In this document: piece after piece, positions 23,361-31,562 of the stretch | How positions within the stretch are numbered: position 1 is the first letter of the stretch | How the letters are laid out: each line of letters starts with the position of its first letter | DNA from: CAZJWR01 sp964549765 | Lineage (GTDB): Bacteria > Zixibacteria > MSB-5A5 > GN15 > JAAZOE01 | NCBI GenBank assembly: GCA_964549765.1 | Contig: CAZJWR010000043.1 | Coordinates: forward strand, 1 to 33,590 | DNA: 33,590 nucleotides | Reading direction: 5' to 3' | Position numbers and translations under genes: made by a program | The notes under the pieces: model-generated | The model's database searches: none | Told to the model about the DNA's origin: nothing | Seen by the model: only the letters and a program-made list of their open reading frames with translations

Positions 23361-25031
23361 CTATCGCAAAGTCCCGACGTACTGCGTCGTCAACTGACGA
23401 CGACGAACGCGCGGATCGGTGTAATCCGGCAGCAGCATCGGCGCCACTCGGTCGTTGGCCACACCGGCATCGTCCACTTCCTTATTGTACTTGATGGCGT
23501 GATCCAGATTCAGCTTGCCGTCTTTGGCGGACTCTTTGGCGTATACCGCCGCCGTCTTGCCGGCGATTCGCCCGAAAACCATAATATCCAGAAGCGAATT
23601 CCCCATCAGACGATTCTCGCCGTGCACGCCGCCGCCTACTTCGCCGGCTACGAATAGACCCGGCACGCGGGTCTCGCCCGTGTTCTTGTATTCCAGGCCG
23701 CCGTTCTGATAATGCAGCGTGGGATAGATCAGCATCGGCACTTTGGAAATATCGATGCCGAATCTTTTGTAGAGGATGAACTTTCCGGGGAACTCCCGCT
23801 CCACCGTTCCCTCACCCGCAAGCATATCGATCATCGGTGAATCGAGCCATATGCCCAGTTTGCCGGTCGGCGTCGGCACGCCCTTCTCTTTGACGATGCA
23901 TTCTTTGATAATGGATGCCGCCTCGACGTCACGCGGCTCGCGCTCGTTGACGAACTGCTCGCCGTCGATATTGACCAGATTCGCGCCGGAACCGCGAAAT
24001 TTTTCCGTAATCAGAATTCCCTCGGCCTGCTCGGGAAACACGATCCCGGTCGGATGATACTGCACTGTATGCAGGAAGCAAATCGGCACACCCGCGCGGT
24101 AGCCCATGACAATCCCATCGGCGGTCGCGCCGTAATGGTTGGTTGTCATAAAGCCCTGGATATGCAGCCGTCCGCAACCGCCGGTGGCCAGGATGGTCGA
24201 TTTGGCTTTAACCAGCATGTACTCTTCGGTTTCGAGGTTGTACAACACTGCGCCAGCGCAATGGCCGTGCTCATTGAGCACCAACTCGACCGCCGGAGAA
24301 AATTCCACAACGGTGATATCCCCAGTCCGATTGCGGGCCTCGTCGCGAACCGTGCGCATCATCTCCGCGCCGGTGATATCGGCGGCGAAATGCATCCGCT
24401 TCCGGGACGTGCCGCCGCCGTGGATGGTCTTGAGCGTGCCATCGTCGAATTTTGAGAAATTGCATCCGAGGCTTTCCAGCCATTTGATGACATCGGGAGC
24501 TTCGTTAACCAGCGTCTCGACCAACTCCGGGACGTTCTTGAAATGACCGCCGCCCATCACGTCGAGATAATGATAGTACGGCGAATCCTTATGACCCTTG
24601 GTGGCGGCCTGGATGCCGCCTTCGGCCATCATCGTGTTGGCGTCGCCGTGACGCAGCTTGGTGGCGATAATGACTTTGGAACCGTTCTGCTGCGCCAAAA
24701 GCGCCGCCGATGTTCCCGCTCCGCCGCCGCCGATAACCAGCACGTCCGTCTCATAATCGGGTTGTGACAAATCGACGTCCTCCGGTTTGACCCGGCATTT
24801 GGCTTCGAGTACATCAGCCATCTCATGCGCAATCCGATAACCTTTGCTGGGACCGACCTTCAATTCCCGGCGGCCTTCTTCTTTGACGTCCGGATGATAC
24901 TGCAGCATTTCCTTCCGCTCGTCGAGGCTGAGGAACGGCACTTCTTCGTTGCGCTTTTTGCGCTCAACCCGCTCAGCACGGGTCTTTTCGACTACCTTTA
25001 TGAGTTGCTTGAGTTCTTCTGGGTATGGCAT
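23361..25031 (-). CDS. Fumarate reductase/succinate dehydrogenase-like flavoprotein (thiol:fumarate reductase TfrA type)
   Basis: This 556-residue protein has the full FrdA/SdhA flavoprotein architecture. After an unusual charged N-terminal extension of about 95 residues comes the FAD motif GGGGAG (101-106), then MAEGGIQA, QYHPTGI, FRGSGANLVN, EPRDVEAAS (active-site Arg region), LHYQNGG and GEVGGGVHGENRLMGNSLLD. The residue that carries covalent FAD in SdhA/FrdA is His; here the aligned residue is Asn 132 (HGDANTMMAEGG), so FAD should be non-covalent, as in soluble thiol:fumarate reductases and L-aspartate oxidase. It is the last gene of the operon hdrC-hdrB-FeS-flavoprotein and probably the site of fumarate/succinate chemistry, with the other three subunits as electron partners. 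An alternative substrate (another unsaturated acid) cannot be excluded. Confidence 0.85.
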   Translation of the reverse strand: MPYPEELKQLIKVVEKTRAERVERKKRNEEVPFLSLDERKEMLQYHPDVKEEGRRELKVGPSKGYRIAHEMADVLEAKCRVKPEDVDLSQPDYETDVLVIGGGGAGTSAALLAQQNGSKVIIATKLRHGDANTMMAEGGIQAATKGHKDSPYYHYLDVMGGGHFKNVPELVETLVNEAPDVIKWLESLGCNFSKFDDGTLKTIHGGGTSRKRMHFAADITGAEMMRTVRDEARNRTGDITVVEFSPAVELVLNEHGHCAGAVLYNLETEEYMLVKAKSTILATGGCGRLHIQGFMTTNHYGATADGIVMGYRAGVPICFLHTVQYHPTGIVFPEQAEGILITEKFRGSGANLVNIDGEQFVNEREPRDVEAASIIKECIVKEKGVPTPTGKLGIWLDSPMIDMLAGEGTVEREFPGKFILYKRFGIDISKVPMLIYPTLHYQNGGLEYKNTGETRVPGLFVAGEVGGGVHGENRLMGNSLLDIMVFGRIAGKTAAVYAKESAKDGKLNLDHAIKYNKEVDDAGVANDRVAPMLLPDYTDPRVRRRQLTTQYVGTLR

Positions 25032-25097
25032 TTCAAACCTCTTTTATCCGTCTCGCTTTTCCCGATTCCGATCGGGATCGATTATTTTCCCGACCGT

Positions 25098-25850
25098 TTA
25101 TAGGCAGTTCGCCTCTTTCGGCGTCCAATCTTCCCCCGCCACGGCGGGTTCCATTTCGCGCTCCTGATAGGTCTTCTTCAACGTGTCTTCATTCATCGCC
25201 TTGAGCGTGTTGAGGCAATCGCTGTACCGGCCCGCCTGAATATTGGCGACCATCGTCTTCAGATGCTCCGCGCGAGGCGTCAGATAGGCGCCGTTCAAAC
25301 GCCGCGCGAGCTGCGCGATATGATACTGCGGCAGTTCGCCCATGCACCGGCTGGCGCACAGGCCGCACTGGATGCAGTCGAATGAAATCTCGGCCGCCCG
25401 CTTGATGTCACCGCGTTTGAGCGCCGCGATATAATCCATCACCTCGACGTCCATCGGGCAAATCTTGGTGCAGGCGTTGCACGCCACGCATCGAAACAGT
25501 TCCGGATAGAGCGTAAAAACGTCCTCCGGCTTGCCCTGCAGGTCCTCGAACGTATAGGTGGCGCGCATGGCCGGATAAAAAGGAAGCTGGGTCAGATACA
25601 TATCCGGTTCCACGACCGTCTGGCAGGCGAGGCCGGAATAGATTTTGTAATCGCCCGGCTTGCGGTAGACGGTGCTGCAGGCGCCGCAGACGCCGCCGCG
25701 GCAGCCACATCCGCGAATATACTTGAACCCCGCGTATTCCATCGCTTTCATGATGGTCAGCGTTTCGGGAACCTCGTATTGCTTGCCCATGATATAGATG
25801 GGTATCAATTTGGCTTCCACTTTTTTGGCTTCTTCCGTTGTTGTACTCAT
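25098..25850 (-). CDS. Iron-sulfur subunit (2Fe-2S ferredoxin plus two 4Fe-4S-type motifs), FrdB/TfrB-N-like
   Basis: The 250-residue protein begins with a ferredoxin-type [2Fe-2S] domain whose cysteines are in GCGCRGGVCGAC and later LACQT. It is followed by an alpha-helical ferredoxin domain with two cysteine motifs, CVACNACTKICP and CIQCGLCASRC. The second lacks the usual final proline (CMGE). This is the layout of FrdB/SdhB and of the N-terminal half of archaeal thiol:fumarate reductase TfrB, whose C-terminal half is HdrB-like. Here the HdrB part is encoded separately just upstream. The protein should wire electrons between the HdrBC pair and the flavoprotein. AGAGG precedes the ATG. No membrane anchor gene accompanies the operon. 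Confidence 0.87.
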   Translation of the reverse strand: MSTTTEEAKKVEAKLIPIYIMGKQYEVPETLTIMKAMEYAGFKYIRGCGCRGGVCGACSTVYRKPGDYKIYSGLACQTVVEPDMYLTQLPFYPAMRATYTFEDLQGKPEDVFTLYPELFRCVACNACTKICPMDVEVMDYIAALKRGDIKRAAEISFDCIQCGLCASRCMGELPQYHIAQLARRLNGAYLTPRAEHLKTMVANIQAGRYSDCLNTLKAMNEDTLKKTYQEREMEPAVAGEDWTPKEANCL

Positions 25851-25895
25851 GCTAACCTCTTCACATGCATCTCTATCGTTTTTGTGTTGTTGTCG

Positions 25896-26783
25896 TCAGC
25901 CTGCCGCCCTGAGCAGGTTTTTGGTTTTGAGCAGATCGGTCGAAATTGCGCGATTTAACTCAAAATGGCAGACATCCTCGCCGATCCCGAGAGCCAGCGC
26001 CAAAAGCTGCGTGAAATAGTAAATCGGGACTTCCTTCATGCCCTCGAATTTGCTCAACATGGCATCCTGCTTGCGCCCCAGATTATAGTCGCACAGCGGA
26101 CACGCCAGCGCCAGCGCTTCCGCGCCGTGTTTGGTGGCGTCCGTCAGGATGTTATGCGACACCGACAGAGCGGCGTCGGGATTACCCAGCACCTGATATG
26201 TCCCGCAACATTCGACCGCTCCGGGGAAATCGATGACCTCCGCCCCCAGCGCCGCCAGGAAATGGCGTAAAACCATCGGATTGTCGGCCGAATCAATGGC
26301 GACATCTTTGGGCCGGAGCAGCGTGCAGCCATAGTATGGCGCCACCTTGAGGCCTTTCAAGGGTGTCGTCACCTTTTGTTTCAACGTTTCCCATCCGATA
26401 TCGTCGCGCAGCAAGTCCAGCAAATGAGTCACGCGGACGCTGCCGTCATAATCCGGCTCTTCGTCCATGAAATCATTGATCGTCTTGCGTTTTTCCGGGT
26501 CGTTCTTCATCAAATGGTTGGCCCGGGCCAGCGTGTTATAACACATCGAACAAAGCGTCACGACGGTGTCGTGCCCCTGTTCCTTGACGCGGATCAGGTC
26601 ACGGACCGGCGCCACGATATGGATCAGGTCGTCATCGGCCAGCGAATAGACCGCGCCGCAGCAGTTCCATCGAGGAAGCTCCTCGGTTTCGATACCGAGC
26701 GCTTTCATAGCGGCCAGCGCGGAGTCTTCCAGGTTTTTCGCCCTGGTTTTGAGGGTACATCCCGGGTAGTATGCAATCTTCAT
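25896..26783 (-). CDS. Heterodisulfide reductase subunit B-like protein (two CCG domains)
   Basis: The 295-residue protein has two cysteine-rich CCG domains. The first has YYPGCTLK, WNCCGA and LCSMCYN; the second has YYGCTLLRP, ECCGTYQ and ACPLCDYNL. These match the consensus that binds non-cubane [4Fe-4S] clusters in HdrB and related proteins (SdhE, TfrB C-terminal half), where disulfide or quinone chemistry takes place. All cluster cysteines appear present. It lies 9 bases downstream of the HdrC-like gene and about 45 bases upstream of the FeS subunit gene. It is likely the electron entry or exit point (thiol/disulfide or quinone) of the complex; which partner is used cannot be told from sequence. 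Confidence 0.9.
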   Translation of the reverse strand: MKIAYYPGCTLKTRAKNLEDSALAAMKALGIETEELPRWNCCGAVYSLADDDLIHIVAPVRDLIRVKEQGHDTVVTLCSMCYNTLARANHLMKNDPEKRKTINDFMDEEPDYDGSVRVTHLLDLLRDDIGWETLKQKVTTPLKGLKVAPYYGCTLLRPKDVAIDSADNPMVLRHFLAALGAEVIDFPGAVECCGTYQVLGNPDAALSVSHNILTDATKHGAEALALACPLCDYNLGRKQDAMLSKFEGMKEVPIYYFTQLLALALGIGEDVCHFELNRAISTDLLKTKNLLRAAG

Positions 26784-26792
26784 TGTCTCACC

Positions 26793-27200
26793 TCATCCAG
26801 TCAGTTTGCGAAAACCCGACACCATCGCGATCTGGGGCAAATCGATTATCTCTTCGGGCTGAAGATTCGATGGCTCGATTCGGTTGATGTTCTGGCGCAG
26901 CACGATCTGCCGCAGCGCTTCCATAACTTTTGGAATATCGATGCCACGCGGGCAGCGGACCATGCACGTATGACACGACGCACATACCCACGGCGTGTTG
27001 ACCTTTTCCAGCGCCTCCCCCTGACCCGCCTGCAAAAGCGCCATCAGCCGTCGCGGCGTAGTCGTCAAATGCTCGACCATCGGGCACGATCCGGAGCAGG
27101 TGCCGCATTGGAAACACTTCGAGAATATCTCGCCGCTGATTTCCCGCACTTTTCGTTTAAGTTCGTCGTCCGTCGTCCGGGTGGAAATTTTCAAAGGCAT
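26793..27200 (-). CDS. Heterodisulfide reductase subunit C-like 4Fe-4S protein
   Basis: With the ATG at 27200 the product is 135 residues and carries two ferredoxin-type motifs, CFQCGTCSGSCP and CASCHTCMVRCP, followed by RGIDIPKVMEALRQ, the hallmark of HdrC. I chose this start (MPLKISTRTTDDELKRKV) because GAGG stands five bases before it and HdrC proteins begin close to the first cluster. An in-frame ATG at 27311 would add 37 residues without family similarity. It is the first gene of the operon and is divergent from sdhC. HdrC normally pairs with HdrB and relays electrons to a partner, here presumably the FeS subunit. Soluble; no haem or membrane part is fused. Confidence 0.85.
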   Translation of the reverse strand: MPLKISTRTTDDELKRKVREISGEIFSKCFQCGTCSGSCPMVEHLTTTPRRLMALLQAGQGEALEKVNTPWVCASCHTCMVRCPRGIDIPKVMEALRQIVLRQNINRIEPSNLQPEEIIDLPQIAMVSGFRKLTG

Positions 27201-27594
27201 GAGGACCTCGCACGAATAGTTGTCGTTTCTTATTCCGGCGCAACGCATCCCCGCTCCGATAATCTCCGAATATTCATTGCGGCATCGGAGATACGTCGTG
27301 AAACTTTTCACAATATCTTATACCATCTTACACGTCCCAATATATATAAATCAGTGCAAAAAACAACTCCTTTGATAAATTTTTCACAATTTTTCCATAT
27401 ATCTTTCCTGAATACCGCAATCATCTTCCGGCATGTGACGGATTAATCTCCCAAATGGTATTTCGTCCGGTTTTTTCCTTGCCAATTCGTGGCGTCACCA
27501 GCATATTGGCGACCATGAAAAGATGATCCCTAATGTCCGCATTGGGGATCGCCAAGCATATACAAAGCGTCCGATTTCCTGATGGAGTGATTTG
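27201..27594. other. AT-rich divergent control region between the Hdr/Frd-like and Sdh operons
   Basis: No gene is supported. The stretch is much richer in A and T than its flanks, especially 27301-27415, as expected for two outward promoters. The motif TTTTCACAAT occurs twice in the same orientation (27305-27314 and 27388-27397), a candidate shared regulator site. I could not pin down convincing -35/-10 pairs. Downstream, GGAG lies eight bases before the sdhC ATG. Confidence 0.45.
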
Positions 27595-28293
27595 ATGGCA
27601 AGACTACGAACGATCATATGGTCTTCGGTGGCCAGAAAATTCATCAATGGTATTACCGGCCTCTTTCTCTGTTTATTCATTATCTTCCACCTGGCCGGCA
27701 ACCTCACCCTTCTCTGGGGGACCGCCGAACAGTTCAATGCCTATTCGCATTTCCTGATGAGCACGGGGGTATTGGTTTATTCCGCCGAAATTGTCCTTCT
27801 GGCGTTTTTCATTTTTCATATCATCACCGCCGTGACCGTCTGGTGGGGCAAGCAGATGGCCCGACCCGACTCGTACCAGACCAGCGGCAACGCCGGAGCG
27901 CCGAGCAAGAAAACAATCTCGTCGCGGACGATGATTTATACCGGCGCGATACTTCTGGTATTTCTGGTCCTCCACGTACGGGCGTTCAAGTACGGCCCCG
28001 GAATCGATCAGGGGTACCTTATGCTCGTCAATGGTACGCCGATGAGGGACCTCTATCGGCTGGCTATTGATGTCTTCAGCAAACCCGGCTATGTCATCTG
28101 GTATGTGTTCGCCATGGCCTTCATGGGATACCACCTGCGGCACGGCTTCTGGAGCGCCTTCCAATCGCTGGGCGCCAACCATCCGCGATGTTCACCATTC
28201 ATCTATGGCGTCGCCCTGCTCTTCGCCATAATCATGGCCTTCGGATTTCTTGCAATCCCGGTCATCATTTACTTCCGAGGGGGTGTAGCGTGA
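27595..28293 (+). CDS. sdhC: Succinate dehydrogenase cytochrome b subunit (B. subtilis/epsilon-type SdhC)
   Basis: The 232-residue protein has five hydrophobic segments typical of the single-polypeptide, di-haem anchor of type B succinate:quinone oxidoreductases. Histidines suitable as haem ligands lie within or near helices: FHLAGN, FHIITAV, LVLHVRAF and GYHLRHGFWSAFQSLG. The last motif is highly characteristic of this family. It anchors SdhAB and exchanges electrons with (mena)quinone. ATG 27595 is preceded by GGAG at a good distance. Its TGA overlaps the GTG start of sdhA. As a menaquinone-type enzyme it could run as succinate dehydrogenase or fumarate reductase. Confidence 0.92.
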   Translation: MARLRTIIWSSVARKFINGITGLFLCLFIIFHLAGNLTLLWGTAEQFNAYSHFLMSTGVLVYSAEIVLLAFFIFHIITAVTVWWGKQMARPDSYQTSGNAGAPSKKTISSRTMIYTGAILLVFLVLHVRAFKYGPGIDQGYLMLVNGTPMRDLYRLAIDVFSKPGYVIWYVFAMAFMGYHLRHGFWSAFQSLGANHPRCSPFIYGVALLFAIIMAFGFLAIPVIIYFRGGVA

Positions 28294-30203
28294 AATTTGA
28301 ATCGAAAACACCCGGCGGTCCGCTCGAACATAAGTGGGCTTCATATATTGACCACACCAAACTGGTGAGTCCGGCCAACAAACGTCGCCACACTATCCTC
28401 GTCGTCGGTACCGGCCTGGCCGGCGCGTCGGCAGCCGCTTCGCTGGGGGAACTGGGATACAACGTCCAGATATTCTGCATCCAGGACTCTCCCCGGCGCG
28501 CGCACAGTATCGCCGCCCAGGGCGGCATCAACGCCGCCAAGAATTATCAAAACGATGGCGACAGCGTCTGGCGATTGTTCTACGACACCATCAAGGGCGG
28601 TGACTTCCGCTCGCGCGAGGCCAACACCTATCGCCTGGCCGAACTTAGCGTTAACATCATCGACCAATGCGTCGCCCAAGGCGTTCCCTTCGCCCGTGAA
28701 TACGGCGGCGTCCTCGCCAATCGTTCGTTCGGCGGTGCGCAGGTGTCGCGCACATTCTACGCCCGGGGTCAGACCGGTCAGCAGCTCCTGCTCGGCGCCT
28801 ACGGTTCGCTCATGCACCAGGTCGGCACGGGCGCGGTGCGGATGTATCCCCGCCGCGAAATGCTCGACCTGATCGTCATCGATGGCAAGGCCCGTGGCAT
28901 CGTCTGCCGCAACGTCATCTCCGGCGAAATCGAGTCGTATGCCGGCGACGCCGTGCTCCTGTGCACCGGTGGTTATTCGCCCGTGTACTACCTGAGCACG
29001 AACGCCGTCAATTCCAACGCTACCGCCGTCTGGCGGTGCTACAAGCGCGGTGCTCTCTTCGCCAATCCCTGCTATACCCAGATTCATCCGACGTGTATCC
29101 CGCAGGAAGGCGCCTTCCAATCCAAGCTGACATTGATGTCGGAATCCCTGCGCAACGACGGCCGCGTTTGGGTGCCGAAAAAAGCCGATGACACGCGCCG
29201 CGCGGATGAAATCCCCGAGGACGAACGCGACTATTATCTGGAACGGAAATATCCCGCCTTCGGCAATCTCGTGCCCCGCGACATCGCATCCCGCAACGCC
29301 AAGGAAGTCTGCGACGAAGGCCGCGGGGTCGGCTCGACCAAACGCGCCGTCTACCTCGATTTTCGCGACGCCATTAATCGTCTCGGTCAGCAGGTGATTG
29401 CCGACCGCTATGGCAATTTGTTCGACATGTACGAAAACCTCACCGGCGACAATCCGTACCAGGTGCCGATGAGAATATATCCCGCGCCGCACTACACCAT
29501 GGGCGGCCTGTGGGTTGATTATAATCTCATGAGCACCATTCCCGGCCTGCATGTCCTCGGCGAAGCCAATTTCTCCGACCACGGCGCCAATCGTCTCGGC
29601 GCCAGTGCCCTCATGCAGGGACTCGCCGACGGCTATTTCGTCATTCCTTATACCCTCGGCGCATATATCGCGAGTACGGAATTGCCCAAAGTGACAACCG
29701 ACCACGCTGCCTTTGCCGAAGCCATCGACGGCATCAAAAAGCAGGTCGATAAGCTGCTCGCCATCAAAGGAAAAGAAACCGTCCGCGAAATCCACATGCG
29801 CCTCGGGCATATTATGATCGATCAGGTCGGCATGTCGCGGTCGGAGGCAGGCCTCAAAGAAACATTGGAAAAAATCCCCAAACTCCGCGAGGAATTCTGG
29901 CAGAACGTCAACGTTCCCGGCAGCGGCGATAATCTGAACAAAAGTCTCGAACAGGCCAATCGGCTGGCGGATTTCCTCGAACTCGGCGAACTGATGGCGC
30001 GCGATGCCCTGCAGCGCGAGGAATCCTGCGGCGGCCATTTCCGCGAGGAATACCAGACGCCGGAGGGCGAGGCGCTCCGCAACGACAAGAAATTCACGTA
30101 TGTGGCAGCCTGGGAGTACCAGGGACCGGACAAACCGCCGGTCATGCATAAAGAAGAACTCGAATTTGAGCGGGTGCAACCGTCTCAGCGAAGCTATAAG
30201 TAG
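28290..30203 (+). CDS. sdhA: Succinate dehydrogenase/fumarate reductase flavoprotein subunit
   Basis: The 637-residue protein is a type B SdhA. It has the FAD site GTGLAGASAA (40-49) and covalent-FAD His 72 in AHSIAAQGGINAA. It also has the substrate-site segments QIHPTCIP, VPRDIASR (catalytic Arg) and PHYTMGGLW, and the FAD-binding GEANFSDHGANRLGASALMQG. All expected catalytic residues are visible, in contrast to the divergent flavoprotein encoded at 23361-25031. The start is GTG 28290, which overlaps the sdhC stop (GTGA) and has GGGGGT upstream, so translation is coupled. It oxidises succinate to fumarate or the reverse in complex with SdhB and SdhC on the cytoplasmic face of the membrane. 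Confidence 0.95.
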   Translation: MKFESKTPGGPLEHKWASYIDHTKLVSPANKRRHTILVVGTGLAGASAAASLGELGYNVQIFCIQDSPRRAHSIAAQGGINAAKNYQNDGDSVWRLFYDTIKGGDFRSREANTYRLAELSVNIIDQCVAQGVPFAREYGGVLANRSFGGAQVSRTFYARGQTGQQLLLGAYGSLMHQVGTGAVRMYPRREMLDLIVIDGKARGIVCRNVISGEIESYAGDAVLLCTGGYSPVYYLSTNAVNSNATAVWRCYKRGALFANPCYTQIHPTCIPQEGAFQSKLTLMSESLRNDGRVWVPKKADDTRRADEIPEDERDYYLERKYPAFGNLVPRDIASRNAKEVCDEGRGVGSTKRAVYLDFRDAINRLGQQVIADRYGNLFDMYENLTGDNPYQVPMRIYPAPHYTMGGLWVDYNLMSTIPGLHVLGEANFSDHGANRLGASALMQGLADGYFVIPYTLGAYIASTELPKVTTDHAAFAEAIDGIKKQVDKLLAIKGKETVREIHMRLGHIMIDQVGMSRSEAGLKETLEKIPKLREEFWQNVNVPGSGDNLNKSLEQANRLADFLELGELMARDALQREESCGGHFREEYQTPEGEALRNDKKFTYVAAWEYQGPDKPPVMHKEELEFERVQPSQRSYK

Positions 30204-30214
30204 AGGTGACGATC

Positions 30215-30979
30215 ATGTCGGAAACAAAGAATATCACGGTTCATCTCAGGATATGGCGGCAGAAGCAGGGTGAGAAAAAAGGGCGGTTCGTCAAGTACTC
30301 CATTGAAGATATCTCGCCCCACAGCTCCTTTCTCGAGATGATGGACCTGCTCAATGAAAAGCTGATCAAGAGCGGTGAAGAGCCCATCGAATTCGACAGC
30401 GACTGCCGCGAGGGGATTTGCGGCACCTGCGGGCAGGTGATCGACGGCGTGGCCCACAGCAAACAAAAAGCCATCGCCACCTGCCAGTTGCACATGCGGC
30501 GCTTCAAAGACGGTCAGACCATCACCGTCGAGCCGTTCCGGGCGCGGGCCTTCCCTATCGTCAAGGATCTGGTGATCGACCGAGGCGCTTTCGACCGCAT
30601 CATCAGCACCGGCGGATACATCACCGCCAACACCGGCTCGGCGCCGGACGCCAACGCCATCCCCATTCCCAAGGAGAAGGCCGACCTGGCGATGGATGCC
30701 GCTGCCTGCATCGGATGCGGCGCCTGCGTGGCCGCCTGTCCCAACGCGTCGGCGTCGTTGTTTTTGGCCGCCAAGATTTCGCAGTACGCGCTTTTGCCGC
30801 AGGGCCGCCCCGAGGCGACGCGCCGCGTCATGGCGATGATCGACAAGATGGACTCGGAGGGATTCGGCAACTGTTCCAATCATGGTGAATGCGAAGCGGT
30901 CTGCCCCAAGGAAATTTCGATCAGCAACATCGCCCGCATGCGCCGCGAATTCCTAAAGGCCGCCCTCCTCGCCCGGTAG
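30215..30979 (+). CDS. sdhB: Succinate dehydrogenase/fumarate reductase iron-sulfur subunit
   Basis: The 254-residue protein carries the three cluster motifs of SdhB in order: [2Fe-2S] DCREGICGTC with the later CQLHM, [4Fe-4S] CIGCGACVAACP, and a third motif CSNHGECEAVCP that binds the [3Fe-4S] or a related cluster. Such an SNHGEC-type sequence is characteristic of the type B enzymes. It passes electrons from SdhA to the haem-containing SdhC. ATG 30215 is preceded by AGAGGTG at the right spacing, so I prefer it over the GTG at 30206. Twelve bases separate it from the sdhA stop. It is the last gene of the sdhCAB operon. Confidence 0.95.
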   Translation: MSETKNITVHLRIWRQKQGEKKGRFVKYSIEDISPHSSFLEMMDLLNEKLIKSGEEPIEFDSDCREGICGTCGQVIDGVAHSKQKAIATCQLHMRRFKDGQTITVEPFRARAFPIVKDLVIDRGAFDRIISTGGYITANTGSAPDANAIPIPKEKADLAMDAAACIGCGACVAACPNASASLFLAAKISQYALLPQGRPEATRRVMAMIDKMDSEGFGNCSNHGECEAVCPKEISISNIARMRREFLKAALLAR

Positions 30980-31011
30980 CGTGGGGCCTGCGCCTCCAAC
31001 ATTTCTTGTAG

Positions 31012-31034
31012 GGCGGGATCCGTGTGATCCCGCC
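31012..31034. repeat. Perfect 9-bp hairpin, terminator-like or REP-like, after sdhB
   Basis: GGCGGGATC (31012-31020), loop CGTGT and GATCCCGCC (31026-31034), preceded by TTGTAG and followed only by ATTTG. The stem could stop sdh transcription, but the weak T-run and the form TTGTAGGGCGGG... also resemble dispersed intergenic hairpin repeats. The genome would have to be searched to decide. Confidence 0.55.
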
Positions 31035-31058
31035 ATTTGCGACCGAAAAGGGAAAGAC

Positions 31059-31562
31059 ATGATAACACATCGCGATCTCACCCCGGACGACCTTGACAAA
31101 CTGGTTCGATGGCGCAACGACCCCGACGTCAATCGGCATCTGTCCGACCGACTCAAAACCAAAGAAGAGGCCGAGGCGTGGTTCGAACGGCTTCGGAACA
31201 ATCCCAAAATTTGGCTGAAAGCCGTGATGTATCATGATCGCCTCGTCGGTTACGCCGGGGTGGAATCCATCGACGAGACTAACCGCAAATGCGAGCTGGC
31301 GCTGGTGATCGGCGAAAAAGACGTTTGGGGTCGCGGCATTGCTCGGGCGATTTTGGATGATATGCTGCGGTATTCCTTCGATACGCTTCACATGCATCGG
31401 GTATGGGCCGTCACCGCCAGGGGCAACGACCGCTCGAAACGTCTGATCAAAAGTGCCCGATTTACGCATGAGGGGACTATGCGCGACGCTATCTACAAAG
31501 AGGGCAAATTTACCGATCTTCTTTTTTATTCCATCCTGGAGAATGAATACAACGCCGAGTAG
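31059..31562 (+). CDS. GNAT-family N-acetyltransferase (RimJ/RimL-like)
   Basis: The 167-residue protein fits the Acetyltransf_3/RimJ-RimL group. It has a start ITHRDLTPDDLDKLVRWRNDPDV, the central VGYAGVESIDETNRKCELALVIGE, the acetyl-CoA pyrophosphate loop WGRGIARAILDDML and the closing VTARGNDRSKRLIKSARFTHEG. Members acetylate N-terminal amines of ribosomal proteins, amino sugars or small molecules; the substrate here is unknown. AAGGGA lies before ATG 31059. It stands alone between the sdh operon and a non-coding region and probably has its own promoter. Composition matches the GC-rich part of the window, so the compositional break lies downstream of it. Confidence 0.9.
   Translation: MITHRDLTPDDLDKLVRWRNDPDVNRHLSDRLKTKEEAEAWFERLRNNPKIWLKAVMYHDRLVGYAGVESIDETNRKCELALVIGEKDVWGRGIARAILDDMLRYSFDTLHMHRVWAVTARGNDRSKRLIKSARFTHEGTMRDAIYKEGKFTDLLFYSILENEYNAE

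Noticed and set aside
28341..30179. 612-residue open frame on the minus strand opposite sdhA
   Set aside because: The plus strand encodes a full SdhA with all catalytic motifs; the minus frame has no recognisable family.
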